Notes: generated by a model from the letters alone, not told the origin. Counted from the stretch's first letter, positions 37,701 through 46,353 are shown. The stretch is 64,000 nt of DNA from Granulicella sp. WH15 (GCF_009914315.1 NZ_CP042596.1:2976001-3040000); one strand, 5' to 3'. A program made the numbers and translations.

Positions 37701-37888
37701 GAGGAGGCCATGACGGAAGGGCTGGCTCCGGGGAGTGCGGCCTGGACGGAGATGGTCGGAAACTCGGTCTGCGGCAGGGATGCGACGGGCAGGAAGAAGT
37801 AGGCAAGCGCCCCAGCTAGCATGACTGCGACGGAGAGCAGTGTGGTTGCGACGGGCCGACGGATAAAAGGCGCGGAGAGGTACGTCAC
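34778..37888 (-). CDS. RND-family efflux permease (MdtB/MdtC-like)
   Basis: A 1036-residue inner-membrane RND pump of the hydrophobe/amphiphile efflux family. SAPFIRRPVATTLLSVAVML starts the first helix; YFFLPVASLPQTEFPTI, GASPSVMASSIATPLERQF and the helix-4 proton-relay segment FVVDDAIVVIENVDRHL (DD pair) are all present. Length is full. Proton-driven export of drugs, bile-like compounds or lipids is expected. No periplasmic adaptor or outer-membrane channel gene is adjacent, so it must borrow partners encoded elsewhere. Confidence 0.93.
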   Translation of the reverse strand: MTYLSAPFIRRPVATTLLSVAVMLAGALAYFFLPVASLPQTEFPTISVQAALPGASPSVMASSIATPLERQFGRIAGITEMTSASTTGGTTINLQFDLNRDLNGAARDVQAAINAARSQLPTNLPSAPFYRKVNPTDPSILILVIESDTVPLREIYDIADSTISQKIAQVPGVGQVSLNGSSKPAVRVEANPLALSAYRLGFERLRSVLAGASVSKPKGRLLEDDRVWSISATDQLDRADQYAPLILGMSHGSAVRVRDVATVLDSVEDTRTGGFVNGHPAIQIVVNKTPGANAIATVDAILALLPTLRASLPPTIRLYSMMDRTTTIRASIHDITITLALSIVLVVLVVFAFLREGRSTLIPSISVPLSLLGTFAVMKLVGFTLDNLSLMAITIATGFVVDDAIVVIENVDRHLQAGLSPTQAAIKGSSEVGFTVIAMSISLVAAFIPMLLMGGIVGRLFREFSMVLSIAIAFSLAVSLFVTPMLCSVLLEPHSTRRHGPFYRFGDRILNRLEAAYAAGVRVVLRHQPIVLAVAILTCALTVFLYTRISKGFFPQQDTGRLFGQIRGAQDISFDDLGAKTRLVQEIVAKDDAVGNQSSFFGLNPNTPAPNVSSLFLVLKGIEERHHLSSMQVLKRLQPQFNKVIGVQVVLVPQQELNIGARSSASQFQYTLTSESLEMLNQWGPRVTAKMKQIGGIRDVISDQVNAGLTLQLDVDRDTASRFGITADQVDQTLYDAFGQRQVSIIYGPTNQYHVVVETAPQYQQDTDSLSKIYVHGTGSALVPLSAFSRFTTIKTPLVVNHQGQYPAVTISFNLAPGFALGDVAPVIESAMQDIGLPQIVHHAFAGTAQAFQSSLKSQPLLIALALVTIYLVLGMLYESLIHPLTILATLPSAGVGALLALMVTGNDFSVIALIGVVLLIGIVQKNSIMLIDFALNAERSEGKSPEQAIYEACRLRFRPILMTTMTAILGALPLALGNGVGFELRRPLGISIVGGLSVSLLLTLYTTPVLYLYFTHLSRILSGTKPHATLVIQPE

Positions 37889-38111
37889 TGAGTAGCTTGG
37901 CTAACTATTCTTGATTTTGTAATACCAACAAGATAACGCACTTCGTGCCGTTCTCGGGCTACATGAGCAAGATCGTCTTCTGAGGGCCTCCGTTGGTCGA
38001 CAGCGAGCATCGTTTGATTCCGACTAATGAAAATATCAAGTGGAAGTATCAAGGGAGCTAGCCTCCTCAGACTGCTCCAAAATGCCACGAAGTGCTCTGG
38101 CAGGACGGTTC

Positions 38112-38843
38112 TTACTCGTTTCTTCGGGCGAAGGCGAACGGATTGAAGTTCACATGATCGTCAAAGGCGTCGGAGTGCTCGGCGCGTTTGAGCGCGTTGA
38201 CCACCAGATAGGTAAGCGGCGTGGCCAGCACCTCGTACCCGACCTTGAGGCCGTAGCCGACGAGGATCATCTTTGGCAGCGTGCTGAGCGGCACGGAGCC
38301 CGCGAAGGTAAGGACGATCACCAGGCTGGTATCGACGGCCTGACCGACCACGGTGGACCCGACGGTGCGGGTCCAGAGCATACGGCCTCGGGTGAGCAGC
38401 TTGAGCCGGGCCATGGTGTAGGAGTTAGCGAACTCCCCGGCCCAGAAGGAGATGAGTGACGCCACCAGGATGCGCGGGATGATGCCGAAGACGGTGGCGA
38501 AGGCCTGCTGGTTGGGCCAGCCGGGAGCAGCAGGCAGGGCGATGACAGTGGCCGCCACTCCGTAGAGCAGGGCAGTGCCGAAGAAGCCCAGCCAGATGGC
38601 GCGGCGCGAGGCAGCGTAGCCGTAGACCTCGGTGAAGATGTCTCCGAAGATGTAGGTGATGGGAAAGAGCAGGATGGCGCCGGAGACGGGAAACGGGCCG
38701 ATCTGGCAGACCTTCTGGGCGATGAGGTTGGAGACCAGGAGGATGACGACGAAGGCGGTTGTGAGGGCGTCGAGGTAGAGAAAACGGCGCTGCGGCAGGG
38801 GTTCGGCGGGCGTGGGGCGGGCGTTCGGTGGCGCTGCGGACAT
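38112..38843 (-). CDS. YhhQ/VUT-family queuosine-precursor transporter
   Basis: A 243-residue integral membrane protein of the vitamin-uptake-transporter (YhhQ) family. In E. coli the family imports queuosine precursors (preQ0/preQ1). Visible: LLVSNLIAQKVCQIGPFPVS, FPITYIFGDIFTEVYGYAASR (signature) and FANSYTMARLKLLTRGRMLW with TVVGQAVDTSL. Six or more hydrophobic segments. I see no preQ1 riboswitch ahead of it in the 110 bp before the tRNA gene. Confidence 0.88.
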   Translation of the reverse strand: MSAAPPNARPTPAEPLPQRRFLYLDALTTAFVVILLVSNLIAQKVCQIGPFPVSGAILLFPITYIFGDIFTEVYGYAASRRAIWLGFFGTALLYGVAATVIALPAAPGWPNQQAFATVFGIIPRILVASLISFWAGEFANSYTMARLKLLTRGRMLWTRTVGSTVVGQAVDTSLVIVLTFAGSVPLSTLPKMILVGYGLKVGYEVLATPLTYLVVNALKRAEHSDAFDDHVNFNPFAFARRNE

Positions 38844-38954
38844 GAGACCAGTATGGCGCGAAAGGCGGGCCTTTTGACAGGGCGGAGAGATGTTGTTAAC
38901 GTTGAAGATGAGTGAACAGGAACCCGCGTGGGGCGGGCTGTTGCCTTGTTATGC

Positions 38955-39030
38955 GTCCCCGTCGTCCAGAGGCCCAGGACACCGCCCTTTCACGGCGATG
39001 ACACGGGTTCGAATCCCGTCGGGGACGCCA
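38955..39030 (+). tRNA. tRNA-Glu (anticodon TTC)
   Basis: A complete cloverleaf. The acceptor GTCCCCG pairs with CGGGGAC, followed by discriminator G and an encoded CCA. The anticodon stem CCGCC/GGCGA (last pair weak) holds loop CTTTCAC, giving anticodon TTC. The T-arm is CGGGT-TCGAATC-CCGTC. It is near-identical in layout to enterobacterial tRNA-Glu. Its 3' half and flank recur in decayed form at 46840-46902, suggesting use as an integration site. Confidence 0.97.
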
Positions 39031-39191
39031 ACCCTTTCAATAACTTACAAGCGAATCGAGCTGCTGGCCGAGCTTAGCTCATAGAACATTTCAAAAAAAT
39101 CTCAAAGCTCGAAGCTGGAATTTGTCTTTGCTGCCCCCATAGAGCCGCTTGCTTTGACCTGCAAAACACAGCGTTAGATCTGCATTTGACC

Positions 39192-39228
39192 GATATCCGG
39201 ACCACCCTGAGTGGGCGGCCCGGATATC
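39192..39228. terminator. Stem-loop at the 3' end of the TonB-receptor gene
   Basis: GATATCCGG (39192-39200) pairs with CCGGATATC (39220-39228). The inner CCACCC/GGGCGG adds partial pairing. It lies 14 bp past the receptor stop (minus strand). There is no clear T-run. Confidence 0.5.
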
Positions 39229-39241
39229 TTTAGGGTTTCAG

Positions 39242-42154
39242 TTAGAACGTGACCTTACCACCGAGGCGCGCCATTCGGCCGAAGTCGATACCCGATGGCT
39301 TGAGGAGCGAAGGCCCGATCGTCGTTACCGCCGCAGTCACCGCGCTTGTATTGAACACGTTGAACAGATCGGCTACCGGCTCGAACTGCACCCGCTCCCG
39401 GATGCTCCAGGACTTCGAAACTCGTAAGTCCACGAGGTTCTGGAACGGATAACGGTAGCTTCCAGGAGCAGCTACAAAGACGTTTTGTGTCACTTGCGTC
39501 AGCCCTGGAACAATCGAGGTGGTAACGGTATAGGTACGCGACTGAGGCAGGCCCGAGTTCGACCGCAGTGTTCCCGAAACCTGGATCTTCTTCCAGATCG
39601 AGTAGTTGCCGCCGATGCGAATCTGGAAAGGCGCGTCATACCCCAGGTTACCTGCCAGGTTGATCAGGTTGTTCGGATTGTTGAAGTCATTCGACGTGCT
39701 CGATCCATCCGGAGTGCCGATGCTTCGCCCCCAGGTGAAACTGCCGAACACCGATCCCTTCCTGAAGCGGGTATTCACTGTAAACTCGACACCGTTGTAG
39801 TGCTGAAAGAGATTAGGCAACGTCTGCTCGTACAGTTTAGAGAGTCCCAACGTGGACTTGTTCTGGTTATAGACCGTCAGCGGTTGCCCATTGATCGGAT
39901 TGGTGATCGTCACCGGCGTATAAGAGGTAGACGGCACGGCCTGGTTCACGATGCCGTACAGATCGTAAAACGTACGGTGGTAGTACGCCGCGCTGGCCGA
40001 CGTGCTGGAACCAAACTGGTGCTGAATCATCGCCGTGTACTCCATCTGATACGGCCGTTTGATCCCCGGGTCCAGGTGCGCTCCGTTGTTGCTGAACGCT
40101 GTGCACTGCGCCTGAATACCCGCGGGAATCTCTGCATAGCTCGTCGGAAGAACGTTGGGATCCATACTGTACGGCGCGAGAGCAGTCGCACTCCACGGGC
40201 AGGTCCGGTATGCCAGGAAGTTCTGGTTGATGTTCTGCACGAGCGTTGTGCCTTCGAGGCGGTCGTACTTGCTTACACCTCCACGAACAGCAGTCTTCGA
40301 ATCGCCAAAGACGTCCCACGAAATACCCAGACGCGGCGAAAAGGTATTCCAGAGAACGTATCCGTTCTGGGCTGCCTGATAGGTCCCATAGGACTGCCCA
40401 TTTACGACAATGGGAGTAACAGTCCATTGGGCAACTGGAGACGACTGCTGCGGGATCGTCATGTTGGTGTGCTGAAAACGGATTCCCGGGTTGATCGTAA
40501 TCCGCTTGGAGATCTTCCAGGTGTCCTGCAGGTACCAGCCCAGGTCGACGGGCATCGTCTCGCGGTGTGCCAAGGGCGCATTGTACAACCGAATGGAGTT
40601 GGGAACACCGCTGTTGTAGACCTGGATCATGTTGTTGTTCATGGTGAACGCCTCCTGCCATGACCCCGTCCGCATCTGCAGTCCGGTCTTCAGGCTGTGC
40701 CGTCCACTTACATACGTTGCGCTCGTCATATACGCGCGGAATGTGCCGCGGTCGTTATCGGCGCGCGGCGAGACACGCGAGATCGTCGAGGTAATCTGGT
40801 CGTAGGCAGCAACTGCACCCGCAACAACTCCCGGTTCAAAGCCCAGGTTGTAGTTCACCGGCATCAGCGTCATACCAAGTTCCAGCGCAAGCTTCGGTGT
40901 TGGTGTAAAGGTCCACTTGGCCTGCGCGATATAGTTCAGCCACGTCTTCTGCACCACGTCGGCAAGCGGATCGTTGAAGTTCGCGGTCAGCAGGTTGTTT
41001 GGCCTATGACCGCGGAACTTGAAGCCGCGGTCATAGGAGACCGTCAGCCGCTGATTCTTACTGATCTGGCCGGTCAACCGAAGCGCCGCGTCCGTCAAGC
41101 GATTGTCGTCCAGCGCCTGTGTGCCCTGCGGAGTAAAGGTGTTGGCCAGGAAGTTGTTCGCGCCCCAGCGCCGGAAGCTGCCGAAGAACCACAGACGATC
41201 CTTTAGAATCGGGCCGCCTAGTCCGGGGTTGATGTCATAGATCGTATCGATGCGGTTCGGAGCTGTCAGGCCCAGTTTCACCAAGTCCGGGGTTAGATTA
41301 CCGCTCTGTAGGAACTGGTTGGCCCCCGTGCCGAAGACCGAACCGTGGAACTGGTTGCCGCCTTCCCTTGGAATCATGTTGATCTGGATACCGCCGATCG
41401 GCGCCTCCGCCGGCAACGTATCGGTCGTGTACACAATGTTCTCAAGCAGGCTGTCGTTGTAGTATGCGCCCGTCTGGTTGCCGCTGAAGCCGGTGTGCTG
41501 AATCCACATGCCGTCCACCAGGAACACGTTGTCGTTGCCTGACGATCCATGCACTTGCAACGTCGCCTGTTGCATACCGGTCGTGCCGCCCACGTCTGGG
41601 GTTGAGGTAGTCACACCGGCGATCAACTGGCCCACGCCGAAGATATCGTGTCCGGTCGGCACTGTATCCAGCGCCTTGCGGTCGATGACCTGCTCGGTTA
41701 CCGAGTCCTGCACGTCGACCAGCGGGGCCTGCAGGGAGACCGTGACCGTATCGTTGTTCGCGCCCAAAACCAGCGCAGCATCGAGGGTCTGGGTGAAGGC
41801 CGCGGCCAGCTCAACATTCTCATGCCGCAGTACACTGAAGCCCGGAGCAGTAAACGTCACCGTATAGATCCCCGGACGAAGGTCGATGACGCGATAACGT
41901 CCGCCGCTATCGGTCGTGGTCTGGCGGCCTGTGCCAATCAACGATGCACCTGTGATCTGTACAGAAACTCCCGGAACTACCGCGCCGGTCGCGTCGGAAA
42001 CTACACCCACAATCGAGCTATCGGTTTGGGCATGACCCGGCACACTCAACAGTCCCGTCATCAGGCAGAGAAGAAGAATTACTGTGACATAGCAACGAAG
42101 GAGTGAAAAACTCTTCACCCTAAAAAGAAAAGCAGAAAATGCGGAATAAGACAT
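39242..42154 (-). CDS. Oar-like TonB-dependent outer-membrane receptor
   Basis: A 970-residue outer-membrane protein. A signal peptide ends near LLSVPGHAQ. Then comes a carboxypeptidase-regulatory-like beta-sandwich (SSIVGVVSDATGAVVPGVSV, YRVIDLRPGIYTVTFTAPGF), a plug domain (VLGANNDTVTVSLQAPLVDV, VHGSSGNDNVFLVDGMW) and a large beta-barrel ending in the aromatic-terminated GGKVTF. This layout is abundant in Acidobacteriota and is linked to uptake of oligosaccharides or other large substrates. ATG 42154 has AGGAG 6 bp upstream; the frame is open 40 codons further, but without support. Confidence 0.92.
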   Translation of the reverse strand: MSYSAFSAFLFRVKSFSLLRCYVTVILLLCLMTGLLSVPGHAQTDSSIVGVVSDATGAVVPGVSVQITGASLIGTGRQTTTDSGGRYRVIDLRPGIYTVTFTAPGFSVLRHENVELAAAFTQTLDAALVLGANNDTVTVSLQAPLVDVQDSVTEQVIDRKALDTVPTGHDIFGVGQLIAGVTTSTPDVGGTTGMQQATLQVHGSSGNDNVFLVDGMWIQHTGFSGNQTGAYYNDSLLENIVYTTDTLPAEAPIGGIQINMIPREGGNQFHGSVFGTGANQFLQSGNLTPDLVKLGLTAPNRIDTIYDINPGLGGPILKDRLWFFGSFRRWGANNFLANTFTPQGTQALDDNRLTDAALRLTGQISKNQRLTVSYDRGFKFRGHRPNNLLTANFNDPLADVVQKTWLNYIAQAKWTFTPTPKLALELGMTLMPVNYNLGFEPGVVAGAVAAYDQITSTISRVSPRADNDRGTFRAYMTSATYVSGRHSLKTGLQMRTGSWQEAFTMNNNMIQVYNSGVPNSIRLYNAPLAHRETMPVDLGWYLQDTWKISKRITINPGIRFQHTNMTIPQQSSPVAQWTVTPIVVNGQSYGTYQAAQNGYVLWNTFSPRLGISWDVFGDSKTAVRGGVSKYDRLEGTTLVQNINQNFLAYRTCPWSATALAPYSMDPNVLPTSYAEIPAGIQAQCTAFSNNGAHLDPGIKRPYQMEYTAMIQHQFGSSTSASAAYYHRTFYDLYGIVNQAVPSTSYTPVTITNPINGQPLTVYNQNKSTLGLSKLYEQTLPNLFQHYNGVEFTVNTRFRKGSVFGSFTWGRSIGTPDGSSTSNDFNNPNNLINLAGNLGYDAPFQIRIGGNYSIWKKIQVSGTLRSNSGLPQSRTYTVTTSIVPGLTQVTQNVFVAAPGSYRYPFQNLVDLRVSKSWSIRERVQFEPVADLFNVFNTSAVTAAVTTIGPSLLKPSGIDFGRMARLGGKVTF

Positions 42155-42671
42155 GGCTTCTCCTAAGTACAACCTGTGTAAATAGAATCGATCTCGACTG
42201 CACAAGTGCTCTGGCCAGCAGGGGCGTAGACAGAGGATGGTCAATCCCTGGAAATACGGACCACCAAAATCCAATGCGCAAGTTCGTTATGAACGCAAGC
42301 TCTTCTTCAGAGCCCACGCAAACGTTAAGTATTGTTTATTTGCAACTTTGATTGAGCTCGTAACATCGTTACGCCTCCGCGCTCTTCTGCTACCGCCATA
42401 GGAGACTAGGACAGGCGGGCCGAAGCAGCTTCAGAGAAAGCGCTAGCTACAACAACCACAAAGTAATGCAGTCAAGAAGCTCATGGATGGAAATCACTGT
42501 ATCTCAAGTTGAAAGGTCAGACAAGCGCTTTCTCATTTTTGACTTACATGACTGGTAAGTGTCCTCGAATAGGACCGGAAGCTAAGACATAATTGAAGCC
42601 CGAAAATGTGGGCTCCAGTTATAAGGAATTATTCTGGAATTACTCCAGTCCCCACCTGGCAAACCTCGAAT
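42155..42671. other. Long upstream region of the TonB-receptor gene
   Basis: No gene is seen. It is less GC-rich than most of the window. An 11-bp perfect inverted repeat, GAGAAAGCGCT (42434-42444) and AGCGCTTTCTC (42523-42533), has arms 78 bp apart, 280-380 bp upstream of the receptor start on its own strand. It could be a looping operator or the ends of a lost small element. Confidence 0.4.
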
Positions 42672-42785
42672 CTATCTCTTACCAAATCCCAACTCGATCG
42701 AAGGCTGTTCCGGCTCAAGGTGAATGATCTTATAGACCTTCCCAGCCTTTATCACGAAGACAACGCGGCCATCGCTCCCACTTTT
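42672..42785 (-). pseudogene. Possible amidohydrolase C-terminal fossil
   Basis: Directly behind the stop of the DsbD-N-like gene and in the same frame, 38 codons read SDGRVVFVIKAGKVYKIIHL and on to a stop at 42672. The VVFVIKAGKVYK block looks like the end of an amidohydrolase/imidazolonepropionase-type protein. No start codon or body of such a gene is present, so this is probably a remnant left by a deletion or insertion. Confidence 0.3.
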
Positions 42786-42788
42786 GCC

Positions 42789-43268
42789 TCAGTGAGTACC
42801 TTGAATCTCAACCGGAAGCGTGATCGTCATCTTCCTTGGCGTCAGGCATACGTGGTCGTTACACATCTGGTAGCGTGCCGTTACCTTCAACACATCCAGC
42901 CCCGGCTTATGTCCGTTCACTGCGCGAAGCGGCAGGTCGAAGTGAGCTCGCCCAATGTAGTAGTCCACCTTGATCCCATAATTCGGATCTTCCGTGGATA
43001 CCGGCGGCGACGCATGGATCGGTCCCGCCGCTTCAAATGCCTGTCCCTGGTCCAACACCAGAGTCGTCGGAATCGGCCCATCCTCGATCTTTTTCATGCC
43101 GTACAGATGCCATCCTGGCTCGATCTCCGCCGTTACATGGACAGTCAGCGGGACACCCGGTGCGGCCTTCACATCGTGGTCGGAGAAGCTCCAGCGAACC
43201 GGATTCACATCTTGTGCCAGCGCACCTACCGACATAGCCAGCAGAACCAAAGGAAGTCGCCCGATCAT
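42789..43268 (-). CDS. Periplasmic DsbD N-terminal-domain-like protein
   Basis: A 159-residue exported protein (signal peptide RLPLVLLAMSVGALAQ). It corresponds to the N-terminal immunoglobulin-like domain of the thiol-disulfide interchange protein DsbD. The conserved pieces are IEPGWHLYG, DYYIGRAHFDLPL and the redox pair CNDHVC (C136, C141). The membrane and C-terminal thioredoxin domains of DsbD are absent. Its start overlaps the upstream gene's stop (ATGA), so it is translated with the CPPC protein. It could pass electrons between periplasmic thiol proteins. Confidence 0.82.
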   Translation of the reverse strand: MIGRLPLVLLAMSVGALAQDVNPVRWSFSDHDVKAAPGVPLTVHVTAEIEPGWHLYGMKKIEDGPIPTTLVLDQGQAFEAAGPIHASPPVSTEDPNYGIKVDYYIGRAHFDLPLRAVNGHKPGLDVLKVTARYQMCNDHVCLTPRKMTITLPVEIQGTH

Positions 43269-44950
43269 CTCTTCGCCTCAACTATCTTTTCGTTAGGAGC
43301 ACGAGAAAGGTCGACCCAGCCAGCCTGCAACACCTTCTTGGTGTCATCATCCTGGATGAATGCCGCCACTGCCAGGCCGTTGCCGCCTAACTTCTCCAGG
43401 CGAATGGGCCAGCGATAGGTTCCATCGACGTTATCCTTGTCGTCGCCTTTTTCGAAGTCGTCGTGATACTTCTTGATATCCGCCAGAATCTGATCCTGGT
43501 TGAACGTGTGTTCAATCGTCTGCGGCTTCGTACTCGTCAGCGGAATATTTTCCGTTGTCCTCACCACCATGGGATGGAACCGCACGCCCGTCTCTCCAGA
43601 GTAAGTCAGCAGCTTATCGACCACCGCAAGCTTCAGCGTCAGATGGTTTGAAGTCGATTGAATCCTCTTGATCTGAACGCTTACCGGAATATCATGCCCT
43701 TTCTCCGATGCTTTCAGCGTAAAGTCCGCTTCGGCGGGAATCGCAAGCTGCTCATCTACATCGTGCGAGAGTTGCAGCGCAAACTCATGAGACCGTTCCG
43801 CGAAACCGCCACCCAGCTCCACATGCCCGGCCAGAATCGTCGTAGGAGCGCTCACTCCCGTGTAGTATGCGAACGTGGCCAGAGAAGGATAGTTCGTCAT
43901 CGGGTCTGGGCCAGCGCGGTTTTGATGGTACATCAGCACCGCAACATCCCTGCGCGGGTAACGCTCCAACAGCTGGTCGAACGCCATATCCATGCCCAGG
44001 CACGGAGGGCACTTCGATCCGGTCAGCAGCTCCAGTAACACCGTCCGATGCGGCGTCCCCGCATACTCCTCCAGCGCAGTCTGCTTCGGAAAGTCCTTAC
44101 GATACTGCGTATCTAGATACGGTTCCAGACCGTCCAGCGAGCCATTGTGCGCCGCACGATAAAGCGCCTCCAGCTTTGTCCGGTCCGCCTTGTTGGCATG
44201 CGCCAGGTAACCCTGCGTCCGATAAGCGAGTTCTTTATCCTTGTCGCCGCTTGCAGCCGCAAGCTCTGCCAGGCTATGCGCCGTCTCGGTCGAGTAGGCG
44301 TTTTTCTCGAGCGACTGCTCCAGGAACTTTTGCCCTTCGGACGTCTTATTTTCTTTCACGCAAATCTGGCCGAGGATCGTCAGAATGTGCGCCTGGGCTG
44401 TCCTGTACAGATTCTCGATCGACCCCTCGATTGGTGGGCGGATAGCGGTTGCATAAGTCTTGTGGACTCCGTCTGCAAATAGCGGATAGCTCAATCCATC
44501 GAACGCCTTGTGGGCAAACGTCTCGGCGTCAGGCAGAGCCATATCCTTGTCCAGCAAAGCAACTGCAAACTGCGTCGACAGATACACCTGATTCATACCC
44601 GTCGCCGACGCCGCCGTCTCCTTCGCCAGGGCAACTGCCTTCGTAAGATCGTTCGGCCACCCTGCGACCGCTGCGTCGATCAACTCGCCACCGGCAAGAT
44701 CGTGAGCCGACCTCGTATCCGGGTAGTCCTTCAAGAACTTCTGGAAAGCCTCCACCCTCGACTTCGGATCTTCAATCTCTTTGGCCGCGCTGAACGCCTG
44801 ATCCGCTTGAGACTGCGAACCGTGCTCCGGAGACGTTGTCGGGGCATTCAGTGGGGTATTTGCCAGGTTGACCTGGTGCGGTGTCTGCGCAGGAAGGGCG
44901 AGTGCCAGCGCCAGTAGTCCGAAGCCGACCGCCGTATTTCGTCCAGTCAT
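43265..44950 (-). CDS. Exported TPR plus thioredoxin-like CPPC protein
   Basis: A 561-residue periplasmic protein. A signal peptide (TAVGFGLLALALALPAQ) is followed by about 250 residues of TPR-like helices (GQKFLEQSLEKNAYSTETAH). Then comes a thioredoxin-like domain with LLTGSKCPPCLGMDMAFDQL (C314-C317) and a C-terminal beta domain. CPPC is rare; CGPC, CPHC and CPYC are the common active sites. ATG 44950 has a GAGGGAAG site upstream. It is followed by, and overlaps, the DsbD-N-like gene; the TlpA-like gene lies upstream in the same direction. Confidence 0.82.
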   Translation of the reverse strand: MTGRNTAVGFGLLALALALPAQTPHQVNLANTPLNAPTTSPEHGSQSQADQAFSAAKEIEDPKSRVEAFQKFLKDYPDTRSAHDLAGGELIDAAVAGWPNDLTKAVALAKETAASATGMNQVYLSTQFAVALLDKDMALPDAETFAHKAFDGLSYPLFADGVHKTYATAIRPPIEGSIENLYRTAQAHILTILGQICVKENKTSEGQKFLEQSLEKNAYSTETAHSLAELAAASGDKDKELAYRTQGYLAHANKADRTKLEALYRAAHNGSLDGLEPYLDTQYRKDFPKQTALEEYAGTPHRTVLLELLTGSKCPPCLGMDMAFDQLLERYPRRDVAVLMYHQNRAGPDPMTNYPSLATFAYYTGVSAPTTILAGHVELGGGFAERSHEFALQLSHDVDEQLAIPAEADFTLKASEKGHDIPVSVQIKRIQSTSNHLTLKLAVVDKLLTYSGETGVRFHPMVVRTTENIPLTSTKPQTIEHTFNQDQILADIKKYHDDFEKGDDKDNVDGTYRWPIRLEKLGGNGLAVAAFIQDDDTKKVLQAGWVDLSRAPNEKIVEAKR

Positions 44951-45024
44951 AACTTCCCTCTTTTCGAGATGCCGTTCGATACGCGTTGGACCGTTAGTGC
45001 TACCTGCCAACGCGGGCCTTCCTG

Positions 45025-46353
45025 TTACCTCACCAGCTCCGCCGTGTGACGGGGAGCAGGCTGGGCGAGGAGCGTTTCGACTAGTGCCGTAACGTCATGC
45101 TCCAGGGCTTCATGGCCAGCGGTGTTACCGGGACCGGCGAAGCCTGCGTGCGTTCGCTTGACGCGGCCATCGCGACCGATAAAGAAAGAAGTCGGCCAGC
45201 AATTGAGGTTGACGCCCTGGGGGATCTTTTCGTTGAGTTGGTCGGTGGTTCCGGCAAGCAGCACCGGATAGGTGATGCCGTAGTGCGCGATAAAGGATTG
45301 CAGGCGCTTGGTGTCTGTCGCCGGATCGCCCTGTTCGAAGTCGAGGTTCACGATCTCGAGGCCGAGCGGGTGGAACTTCCTGTAAAGGCTGACGAGAAAA
45401 GGAGCCTCGTCGTGGCAGTTGGGGCACCAGGAGCCGCCGATGGCGATGATGACGACCTTGCCGCGAAAGCGTGGGTCGGTGTTGGAGACGGTCTTTCCGG
45501 TTACGTCGGGGAAGCTGAAGGTGAAGGGCGCGTTGGGCTCCTTTACGGTCGTCTGCTGGGAGGGGTCGGTTGGGGCGAGGAGGTTCAGCTTGCGCGCTTC
45601 TGCCGGGCGGCGGGCGATCCAGGTAGCGGGGGCAGGACCGTGGACCGGGGGCAAGAGGCTTTTGACGGCAAGGGTGCCATCGGAGGCTGGCGTGACGGCG
45701 TAGAGGGCAGGGCCCGCGGCGGTGAAGTGTCCGACAGTGTAACTGGTTCCAGTCCAGGTGCCCCAGAGTCCTCCGGTGTCGCCGTCAATGCGCTGGATAA
45801 CGGTCTTGATGACCGGTGAATCGTGTAAAGGCGGATCGACGCGAAACTCCCAGGCTGATTCTCCCTTCGCGCTCTGGGTCGCGATCTCCCAGGAACCACT
45901 GATGGAAGGCGCATTGGTGGCAGCCGCGGGATCTGTGACTCGATCGACATGGTTCAGGGTGACCGGGATCGGGGCTGCAGCCTTCGAGAGGCTCGAAGCA
46001 ACTGCGGTGCCATAGGTGCCGGTAAGGGTGCGGCCCACCAGGTCAGCTTCAAACTTGCGGGCAAAGTAATCGAAGGAGACTACGAGATGCGTACCGTTGA
46101 AGGTGACTGAAGAAGCGGGAGTGGTATCGGGATGTTCTGCCGGACCGTTGAGGAAGGATGCCTTCAGATTCGCACCGGCACCGGAGATCCGAATCGTAAC
46201 CGGCACCTGCACCGAGCCAGCGACCGTGGCGAAGCCCTGCCAGATGCCGCCTATTGGGGCGCCGGGGTCACCCTGCGGAAAGAGACGCGCAGGCGCGGAC
46301 AAAGAAGCTAAGGCACTGGCAGACAGCACGAAATAGCTGAAAAGGCGATTCAT
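45025..46353 (-). CDS. TlpA-like periplasmic thioredoxin with N-terminal beta domain
   Basis: A 442-residue exported protein. After a signal peptide (FSYFVLSASALASLSAPA), residues about 25-270 form a beta-rich region (VPVTIRISGAGANLKASFLN) of a kind often fused to TlpA domains in Acidobacteriota. Residues about 280-430 are a TlpA/AhpC-TSA redoxin with GGSWCPNCHDEAPF (C310-C313), and NCWPTSFFIGRDGRV holds the cis-proline region. ATG 46353 has GGAG 6 bp upstream. It is first in a three-gene thiol-redox run. Confidence 0.85.
   Translation of the reverse strand: MNRLFSYFVLSASALASLSAPARLFPQGDPGAPIGGIWQGFATVAGSVQVPVTIRISGAGANLKASFLNGPAEHPDTTPASSVTFNGTHLVVSFDYFARKFEADLVGRTLTGTYGTAVASSLSKAAAPIPVTLNHVDRVTDPAAATNAPSISGSWEIATQSAKGESAWEFRVDPPLHDSPVIKTVIQRIDGDTGGLWGTWTGTSYTVGHFTAAGPALYAVTPASDGTLAVKSLLPPVHGPAPATWIARRPAEARKLNLLAPTDPSQQTTVKEPNAPFTFSFPDVTGKTVSNTDPRFRGKVVIIAIGGSWCPNCHDEAPFLVSLYRKFHPLGLEIVNLDFEQGDPATDTKRLQSFIAHYGITYPVLLAGTTDQLNEKIPQGVNLNCWPTSFFIGRDGRVKRTHAGFAGPGNTAGHEALEHDVTALVETLLAQPAPRHTAELVR

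Noticed and set aside
37885..38088. 67-codon minus ORF overlapping the RND start by 4 bp
   Set aside because: No ribosome site, no recognisable domain, and part of it is repeat core sequence (CACTTCGTG).
38844..38954. preQ1 riboswitch ahead of the YhhQ-type gene
   Set aside because: I could not find a short stem-loop with the A-rich tail and pseudoknot that defines preQ1-I; the interval is short and GC-rich.
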